Below, piece by piece: positions 11,301 to 17,900 of a stretch of 18,277 nucleotides of DNA. The DNA is from Flavobacterium psychrophilum (lineage in GTDB: Bacteria; Bacteroidota; Bacteroidia; Flavobacteriales; Flavobacteriaceae), in the NCBI GenBank assembly GCA_003243255.1, contig QFQM01000086.1, positions 1 through 18,277 of the forward strand. The letters run 5' to 3'. How positions within the stretch are numbered: the first letter of the stretch is position 1; every line of letters starts with the position of its first letter. A model generated the notes under the pieces. That model was not told where the DNA came from, ran no database searches, and saw only the letters and a list, made by a program, of their open reading frames with translations. The translations under genes were made by a program, and so were the position numbers.

Positions 11301-11887
11301 TTAAAATTATTTACCAACAGCGTGTTCTTTCTGAATAATGCATAAAAGAATGCAGGTTCTATATCCGATGCTCTTTGCAGTCGGTGTGACACAACCATAT
11401 ATTCTATTTTTTCAGTAGAAACACCAATTTCTTTTGAAAGGAAAGTAACATCATGATACTCATTATTTTCCTGTAAATCGGTAATAGCCACTTTGTTTGC
11501 AAGGAATAAAATATCCTTTAGCAGGGTGTCAAATTCCACAGTTTCAGAAGATATTATCTCTTTAACAGTAATATTAATCTCCTCACGTTTAGATGCATTA
11601 AATCGTACCTCATCAATAGATGATTTAAATACTTCAACACCCTTTTCTTTTGTAAAGATTTTAACTGCAATATCTGCTTCTCCCTTACCCCTGCCGCTGA
11701 GCTGACTATGAAGCCAGCTAATTTTGAACTGGCCCTGATCATCAGTAAACGTATCGCCTAATGGCTGCCATTCACGCATATCAGCGTCATAAATTTCTAC
11801 TTTAAGTTTTGCCAAAGGGCGTTTATTAGCATCGGTCACTTTTCCAAGCACCAGATTCTGGTTTCGATTGTTGGTAGTTGTTGCCAT
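2387..11887 (-). CDS. Tc (ABC) toxin complex subunit A (TcA-like), 3166 residues
   Basis: Receptor-binding and translocation-channel subunit of a Tc toxin. Domains in order: a transthyretin/carboxypeptidase-regulatory-like beta domain (about 12-110), absent from classic TcdA-type proteins as far as I recall; an alpha-helical shell with the VRP1-type segment (Salmonella virulence plasmid 28.1 kDa A-protein family) CECEHC then SVYSPAAYLVEIL (Cys573, 575, 578); an Ala-rich helical insert (about 1252-1345); the ABC-toxin/neuraminidase-like region with VDVEM (1621-1625) and WKWMKNYRVWEANRK (from 1669); a Pro-rich linker (about 2395-2445) before MYFCIPPNEK; the long helical channel with a Gly-rich hydrophobic tip around GASGFGG (2650-2656); and the C-terminal TcB-binding region from GSCDFEIPEAL (2866) to the end. 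The ATG at 11887 fits the family start and follows the TcB-TcC stop by 38 bases; its leader is A-rich with no clear Shine-Dalgarno. No signal peptide is seen. It is longer than Photorhabdus TcdA1 (about 2500 residues) but has no frameshift. Confidence 0.95.
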   Translation of the reverse strand: MATTTNNRNQNLVLGKVTDANKRPLAKLKVEIYDADMREWQPLGDTFTDDQGQFKISWLHSQLSGRGKGEADIAVKIFTKEKGVEVFKSSIDEVRFNASKREEINITVKEIISSETVEFDTLLKDILFLANKVAITDLQENNEYHDVTFLSKEIGVSTEKIEYMVVSHRLQRASDIEPAFFYALFRKNTLLVNNFNENMSSRSSVGLNSDDETLLYDAALTDPKIIERDIKAAVNERIVGQAEAKNLKQNIEKLSRVRGDAEEYYKNAHQEKVVSLLYSFFKKNKIQEINSLFKENKNDLNGFLNIISASSFYRSEKGEKEAKTTIEIGKLFGFGDSIIPNVAKAIGVKRPEDVKNLASLNKAEWVDSITKTRPDIKDKNLINTYASAMVRKMENTFPTQAFSAQLKRSKNKVLKNQDKVVSFFSKHQDFDLVKSNIDLFLKEKKVKQKDNDAVNEELKSVQRIFRLVPNYSKTIALRNENIKSSQNIVALGEKRFVDEVAPKAGIETTEAKQIFRKAESKHTGALLLLGDLQDSMSVMDIASFETAAMSKKLEAVSKDFPNLKSLFKLTDVCECEHCRSVYSPAAYLVEILQFIEKRNVVANNAKSILFNRRPELGEIDLGCANANTPVKYIDLVCEILEEAVAPDSHFIYSGKLSDGPDSKNGIVSADLANDIRNAQIKLTNPNDGTTSLIPANYKITDKASVMETGITESGKAVYYLRDEGSVYKLVNSGVNQYKVYRLKQTFGTAEELDAAPEYVNPSAYYELQNRSFAFNLPFDLYHTEAKAYLKRFDVERADLMKVFQVGSNPADESVAAESLGLTNTELNIIVTPQTANNRQQLYWNVPAPGNVINYLKNVEHFLDKTELSYNQLDILLKLKFINKDDNLFVKHNYDDPVPGEDPVISCDTAKKEIANLDLPAIDRIHRFLRLQKKIGWKYEFLDEVISQVNLGNKNLDNTCLIKAAQLKEIAQKTGIKLDELSGFFGSFPYELFKEGLPKPLYHQIFLNKAKNGIINEDFLPEKVDGSLSLSGYYGYLATCLGLKQKEVELLAPLTGASLDFINLSYLFAVSRLTKKLKLKVDELVLLIQLSGINFTQTPEQLLAFINSVESFKKSPVKAADVSFYLNHEAPNLADREIKTEKIDELLAKLKDDYDKLKTDLKSKYEPLTNASEQKETLQAELSKLVGITPEDTKIAVQFTDANWDFKWIDDSGTENIGTTVAHADTFLTHKFDKLLDLTAVNVALTPIKTAKDNVQTAAVAQDAALLGIISASVAVENAANPADVATAQAQLSAAIAQEVITNAALVAANSALGNAQKVYVEALFNAISAYQFANAVEEALLVNIAAAFKTPVETVKVVLKHASVKLPAPGLGTVFSILTNDINVANYVSQSSAIKLLHKLLPLINMLKVNNTDLEWYMKNNANSNLGWFELDKIPYQATLPKADFNKFLDFVQFISFAQLFTPVDNPVDPENPVTFFTVANMILESNVTRDEFISILSVLTGYEKLILEEIDLHLFGVFSVENYNKASNWSRALNCAELLVNLGVGLDQVKKYIKHTLLPEDANTLRAALKSKYDEDAWLSTLKEIMDAVRPQKRDALIAYMLAVNPEIKDTNDLYDYFLVDVEMGSCMPSSRIVLAHNSIQLFVQRCLMGLEPEAIANVEADPNWNQWKWMKNYRVWEANRKVFLYPENWYDVSLTSDPSFLLSEFVDEIQQNELTNDTAEEALRRYLEKLDSIAFLEVMATWYDVPERDMHVFARTKGGDPCIYYYRRFEKERYWTPWEKVELEISGDHLLAFKRNNRLHLAWPVFTEVADENQGATLPNQSDTGEQPIDKPRKQLKIQLAISELANKKWQPKKISKESILTPETPTKYLIDKDQFNMIYLEVTDQIWFYTYDHESNNIRGIFDIAGCKGYPELAFEGNAYFPDLYPDFENTDLKRQRYIETGYNEENNLAVRHAMYPQDYRIILNETPGKFRITYPHQFTDLDLVGLIFMLLQSVVQSSTQTNNIAGRGKGFKIPMGTLLPYFMEDSRHAYVVTPGFYKVETDKLTGRLEFTDSEKKTASDVFDLMDAISNWYKKTEAEFAAHPEMDDEAKVQYIITDPAFQHILEELAKYMNLDVMLNFMVGKTGNDKFDEFLKKTAEASTLKYGEQFKNMYHPLVCTLRSTLYKEGIPALMKRDTQLQVNENFDFKTHYLPHFAVVPKTSIKQADGTTVLSYPIEDVDFNEEGSYSSYNWDLFFRVPLHIASSLTKNQRFEEALTWFHYMFNPTGALSGDGVQKYWVTKPFYLNQDIDYVSQRIDKLLYGIKNVTDDNAGEIGKLEKAIDEWRTKPFMPDVVARSRPVAYQKALLMKYLDNLTEWGDYLFRQDTMESVAQATQMYILADKLLGPKPRIIPTPVKPPYQTYNQINAQVDSFGNALVELENILPDLSALPEGGDELPPPPITLSMMYFCIPPNEKMGEYWDRVADRLFKIRNCQNIDGVERSLALFAPPIDPGMLVRAAASGLDISAVIAGVNAPAPFYRFQVLSQKAGELAQEVRGLGNALLQALEKKDAEAISLLRNELELKMLNAVTQMKKLQVNESKEQIEVLKRTQKVTEERRDHYASIEKITSKEQLNLDKLKEANEYQFESQIVRTVAGALSLIPEFHIGASGFGGSPSVVMQLGGSAISKATNIGADILNILSTMASYEANRASILAGYDRRFEDWKHQERLTNKELASIEKQIAAAQIRKEIAETDLKNHQLQIDNSKKTDEFMRTKFTNKELYDWSIGQISTVYFKSYKLAHDFAKKAERSYRFELGNDDYFISYGYWDSMKKGLQSADNLIHDLKIMETSYLDKNKREYEITKHISLAQLDSLSLIKLRAAGSCDFEIPEALYDMDFAGQYFRRIKSVSISIPCIAGPYTSVSAKLSLVNNRYRKNTNPDNSNGDGYTEMPGNDERFIYNVGAIQSIAASSSQNDSGVFELNFKDERYLPFEGTGAVSSWRLELPSEVRQFNYDTIADVIIHIRYTAREGGSVLKNAADTALIERLTTIKQGLEQSGLHLALNLRHDFANEWHLLKKNATVDLTIAKNRLSYIAQSLNAGISEVMFIAKVNGNPANFKVKLNDTENSTPRELNLARVSDIKLATGKDGNIVIDEAFNLSASAANIAKLEDMILVVKFDFEQE

Positions 11888-11925
11888 GATTGGTTGGTTT
11901 TTTTATATTATTTAATAAAGCTGGA
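11888..11925 (-). promoter_or_regulatory. short gap joining the TcB-TcC and TcA genes
   Basis: Only 38 bases separate the two toxin genes. The stretch is AT-rich, has no hairpin terminator and no evident promoter, and contains an A run before CCAACCAATC and the ATG. This supports a single transcript carrying the TcB-TcC fusion first and TcA second. Confidence 0.5.
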
Positions 11926-14900
11926 TTATCTCATTAATCTTGAAGACAGGTAGCCAAAGCCCGCTGCAAGTCCGCCTACTAAAGCTGCACCTGCCAATAC
12001 AGGAACGGAAACCGGTGCAGTGGCTACAGCCACCACAGCCAAAACAGCAACTCCTGCTCCAGTTGCAACAGCGGTTCCGAGTCCAATACCTGTTGAAGCT
12101 CCTTCTCCCATACCCGCATCTCTTGCCATACCCTCGGCAACTATGCCTGCCGGTGCACCTACAACTCCTCCTATTACAGCAGGTCCCGGAGCCCGTGCAC
12201 CACTGGCGGCAGCGGCCATCAGTCTTGGCAATCCTGCTCTTGCAGCAATAGGAACAAGGGCTTCTGTAGTCATTAAAGCCTCCCCTACCCCCGGAACAAC
12301 CTGCGCAGCACCGTTTGCCAGTGCTCCCCCAACACCTCTTCCACCACCTCCCGAAGGTGGTGGAACCGATCCTGATGGAGCTGACGATCTCCCCGATGAT
12401 CTTGGAGCGGGCGGTATTTCCAAATCCAGTGTAAGTTGTGGTGAAATTGTTGGTGCTACCGGCGCCGCTGGGGTCCTGGGTGCTGAAGAAGCCGGTCGCC
12501 CGAAATTAAGCTGAAGCTGGTCGTCTATACCCGGAAAACTCATCTGCCCCAACACAGGTGGTGCTGATGGAGGCGCCGGAGAGACTGGCCTTGGCGTAAA
12601 TGCTATCAAAGGAGTTCTGACCGGTGGAGATGTTGCACTCCCAATCTCTACAAGTGCCGGATTTCTTAATGCAGGCGATAATGGCCTTGGAGTGTATCGG
12701 GTTCCCCTCGATGCAACACCTGTGAGAGAAGTATCTATACCATCTTCCCTGGCAAAGCCCCCGGATGCACGTATGCTAGCCGCCATTGCTCTTACCGCGC
12801 CTCCCCCATCGCTTCTGTTGGCGCTTGCCAGTTGTGGTCCAACGGGTGAAACCTCACCAGCCCTTAGTAAAACAAATGGCTTGCCCATGTGTCCTACATC
12901 TACTTCACTCCCATAATCTCCGGTCCACATTCTGTACACCCCTGTCATCCTGACTCTTAAATCTGCCGAGATACCACGAGAACTGTAGGTTGCTGTAACT
13001 TCAGTCCTGAAAATTGGAAGCTCATAAAAGTTCATTTGCTCATTTGCCTGTGTACCCGAAGTGTCATTTGCCATTACAGGATTTCCTTTACAATAAGCAA
13101 AAACATTTACCCCATCATTAAGTCCTATAGGATCAGGGCTTAACCACCTGCCAAGCCATGGAAGATAATAACGTGCACTATGGTAGTTTAGCCCGGTTTC
13201 TTCATCGCGTTCCATTCCTGTATACCGGTACCGTTTTGCCGCAGATCTGATATCATTGCTCCTTGCCTGATAGGCTGTTGACCCGTAAGGATGATATTCT
13301 TCATAATATATTATCCTTGCTGTTGCATCCAGCTCGAGACAGGAAGATTTCAAATGATTGTGCAGTTGATAACGTATCAATTGTTTTTCGGTTCCATCGT
13401 TGATATTGTTACGCGTCTCTACCATTACAAACCTGTGCCCTTTATCAATCAGGCTAAGACTTACCCTTTCCAGTCCCGCATTAGTACCAGTATGTTTTTT
13501 ATATAGTTCGTAGCCCTCTATGTAAATACGCTCGTCTTTTATAGTAACAGCAGCATCGGCAGCAGCCTGGTTTTCGGTAATCTTCCTGATGCGTTTGCCC
13601 TGGCCATCATATTGATAATATGTCGTTTCCGGAATACTGTCGGTAGCTCTTTGCTTAATGGTTTTAACAAGCTGATCCTTAAAATCATATCCCATCTCTT
13701 CAAGATGAGGCAGCTTTGTAATAAATCCATGCGTTGGATGATAGGGGTACATAAAAGTATCAGCACCAATTTTAGTATTTATTAGCCTGTTGTTATCCGA
13801 CTCATATTCATAATTACGGGTCCATGTATTGCCCGGCGCCTGATGACGCATCTTCAGGATATTGCCAACCTCATCATACTGATAGCTTTGTGTATAATTC
13901 CTTACACTCATAGCATCACCAGAATTCATATTGTGCATAAAGGCAGAATCGTTCCAGTTATCTTTTGCCCCAAAAGAAAGAGCTGCATCATTTTCCCTGC
14001 CTTTAGCTTCTACAAGTCTGTACAGGGCATTATATGTATATTCACTTACACCCTCAATTTTTGTATTGTCAAAAAATTTTACAGGTATATTTTTATCCTC
14101 AACATGGGTTATATTGCCTACAGCATCATAGGTATATCGCCAGTCCTGCAACGGTTCATTATTATGTCTTTTGCTTACCAGCCTCTTTAGCCTGAAGGTT
14201 TGCTCATCATAATAAAATGAAGTAACAACACCGTTGCCATAAATTATCCTGCTTCGAAGCCCTTTTTCGTTATAATCAATATCAACCAGATAATCCGAAT
14301 CTGGCTGTCCGGGATGCTTAACTCTCTCACCGTTAAGAAGGCCAGCTTCGTTGTATGATGGGGTAATAATACTGCCATCAGGAGCCGTCTGTTTCAAAAT
14401 CCTGCCCATAGCATCCATTTCAGTTAAAAAACTGAAGGATTGGGCTTCAAGGTCGGAAATCAGGTTGGTATCAGTCCAGTCAGGCACTTCCTTATATTTT
14501 TTAAACATTCTGCGTGTAGTAGCGAGAGGATTACTTTTAAAATCAAATTCATTGGTTTCTAAAAGACCACCTGTATCATAATGCCTTATGATTTGCCCTA
14601 AAACATTTTTTGACTGTAGAGCTGCTTCATTACTGCGGTCAGGCAGCAGCAAGTCTTCACCATATACAACCCTGTTATAAATGTGGTTTAGCATTCCTGG
14701 GCCTTCTCCGTCAAAAACTTTGCTAAGTACAGGCCTTTGCTTTATATCATAAAAATATTGGAATTCATGGTTACGGCCATCCCAGGTACGCAAAGGTTTT
14801 CCTGTAATGTTTATTGCTAAATGCCGTATACCGGCATCTTTACTGTTTTGAAATACAAGATTGCCAAGCATGTCATACTTATATTCTGCAACTATATTGC

Positions 14901-17900
14901 CCCTTGGGTCTTTCACACCTCGAAGATTTCCTTCAACATCAATATCTACAATTGTCCTGTAAAACTCATCTTCACCGGTACTAGTATTTTTATCATGACT
15001 TATAGAAAGTATGGGTTTACCTAAATTGTCAAGATGGGCTATGGTTGGCGTATTAGCGTGTTTGGCAGCTTTTTCGGCGGCAGACTTCTCTTTGACAGGA
15101 TCTTTTCCCTGTGCAATGAGTTCAGTATCAATAAGGTGATTTACCCTGTTGATAAACCATTCTGACTCTAAAATGGTATCGTTGGCATCATGCTCTTTTT
15201 GGAGCCATGAATCAAATACAACCTTACTGAAAGTACCATCAGGAATATCTGTTCTTATTAGCCTGCTCATAGCATCATAATAGCTAATGCTGGTTACACC
15301 TGTTTCAACAAGTTCTTTTGTGTTTTCATAGCGGTGGGTTACAGAAAAATAGGGCTGATATTGTTTTACAGGATTCCCTTTTTTATTTTTTATTGTCCTG
15401 CCGTTACCTATCCAGCGGAGTTGCTTAGGGGTCAGTGCCGATGTATCGACTTCTGTTATTATCACTGTATCATCAGGTTTAATGACTGCCTTTTTCGCGA
15501 GACCCGGTTCGGCCTGTGTTTTTTTCATTATTACTTCGCCAAGACCATTAGAATACTCAAAGCTTACCTGCACCGCAGCGTTAGGATTCTGCTTAAAATG
15601 CTCCTCCCTTGCTATCGTCGCTATAGCGACCGGCTGCCCGGTATTCATATAAGCTTCTACGTCATAAACAAATCTTGACGAAGCCCTGTTCAACAGGCTT
15701 TTACTGACTGTGACTAACTGATCTGAACTGGCAGCATTAAAGAAATTTGCTACCAATGCAGTTTCGGCAGCTTCAGTAATTTCGGTCAGACCGGTAAGTT
15801 CATCTGCTTCATTACCTTTACCCATTACAGCTATTGCTTTTATAATGGTAAGCTCATCACTTATAGCTTCAGAAAGATTGCCGTTGCTATCCCTCATCCT
15901 TCTTGGCGAAAGCGTTCGAAAATTAAACAAATCTACTCCTGATTTATTTCCTAATGCGTCTTCTGTTTCTTCAACAAACAAAAAGTAGTTACCATAATAT
16001 TTTACTTTAGTAATTGCCCCAAAAGGATCTGTGTAGGATAAAGGCGTATAGAACCTGTCCTGAGCTGCAGTAATTGTTTCAGGACTTTTTATATATTGTG
16101 CTGTACCTGAACGTGACCACCAATTTATATCGCCTTCGCTATGAATAAATTTACCTTCAATCATTAGTGCAGGCGTAACCCTCGTTTCAAAAATATTGGT
16201 GATGAGTTCGGGAGTATAAGCCAATTGATAACTCTCAAAAGAACAGGCAAGTGACTCTAACTGATGTAATGGCAATGCCGCATTTAAATTATTATTGTAG
16301 TATAGTGTTCGAGAATGCTCAATAAGCCTTTTCAGAGGTTTGATGCCTTCTACTCTATCAACTTCATGATATAGAGCTGTATCCGATTTAGCATCCGAAA
16401 GGATATCTGAAAAGTCTGCTATAGAATAATATGGTTCAGTTTCAGTTTTCTTCACTCCCTTAAGCTCAAATGTTTTTACTTCACTGGCAAGCCGCAACCT
16501 GTAGTCATTATCGGCTATCACATCATTGGTAAAGCTGTTTTGTGTATATATTATTATTGTTTTCGCCTGTTCTGCGAGGGTTTCAACAGGCAGCGAAGCA
16601 TCAGGCGACAATCTTGGATATACAACTGCTGCAGATTCCAGTACATTTCCATACTCATCTAATTTAATATTCAATGTGTGGTTAATCCTTGGATCTGCTA
16701 TTTTCCTTTCATACGAGTAATTAATTGCTTCACTTTCTTTCACTGTAAATACAGCATGTTTGTTTTTTCCTTTGGGCTGAATCAATTCTACAACACAATT
16801 ATGTGTAGCTACTGTATATGGAGTGAGTTCTGTTTTAAATGCCTCCGGCGTATTTCCAAACTTTATTGCATCTTTGGCAAAAGTCTCAGTTCTCAGGGCC
16901 ATGCTTTTACACGCCCTGTATGCTTCACACAATTCCTGGGGAGAAAGTTTGTTAACCGGAATTTCGTCAGAATCGCTCCCTGTAACTATCCTCATTGGTG
17001 GTAAGTTTACTTCGGGATGTGTTACTGTAAAACCATTTCGTTTCATTTCGTTATACCAGTAGTCATCTGCAAACTGGTTAAGGATATCATCATTTTGCAG
17101 GAATGCCCCAGTATGGTACCATGACCTGGAAACTACTGGCTCCTGGTGAATATCTTCTTCTAAAATATTTGAAGTACCGCTTTTTTTCCATGCTTCATAG
17201 GTTTCGGCATCTGTCTGCTCTATCATACCAAAACCCCTGAATTCCCTTTCTGCATGGTCATAATAACCATGATGATATTTATAAGAACTCACAAAGCGTG
17301 TACCTGATATTTTATCTACAGTTGCAATGCCTGAAAGGCAATGCACCGGAAAATGCAGTTTTGTTACCCACGGTTTTCCCGCAAGCTTATCTTCTATATA
17401 AAAGTGTGTGGAAGCCTTATATTCAAGAGAGACTTCCTTACCCATGTTGTTTTTGTAAAAAACCATAATATGTGGCTTTTTACTGTTCATAAGGTCTATA
17501 TATTTTAGCGGTGCTGAAGCATCTTTAGAAAGACTGCCAGACCATACTATGCACGAAACTCCATTGCCAAGTAAATCTGTAACGGTAATTTTAGACTGCT
17601 GGTGAATTTCAGGAAATGCATCAATTTCAAACGGAACTGTGCTGAAAGCATTGCCGCTAAGGTTTTTCCAGCAGCAAAATTTATCTTTACCCAGGTATAT
17701 AATGTCTGATGTCCCAGATCCATCTATATCTGACAGCCTTAAATGTGCCGGATTAAATGCGTCCTGATAATCAAATACCGGGGCATTATCCATAGTTACT
17801 TTGGCCCCAAACCTGCCATATCCCAAATTAGGCCAATAACAAATTTCTCCATTTTTAATCCTTACAATATCAGTCAGCCCACTTCCCGACATATTTGACA

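Noticed and set aside
12020..12514. 164-residue Ala/Pro/Thr-rich open frame on the plus strand
   Set aside because: It is the antisense of the Gly/Ala/Pro-rich payload region. Few stops occur there because of base composition, it shows no domain, and the minus-strand frame is firmly supported.
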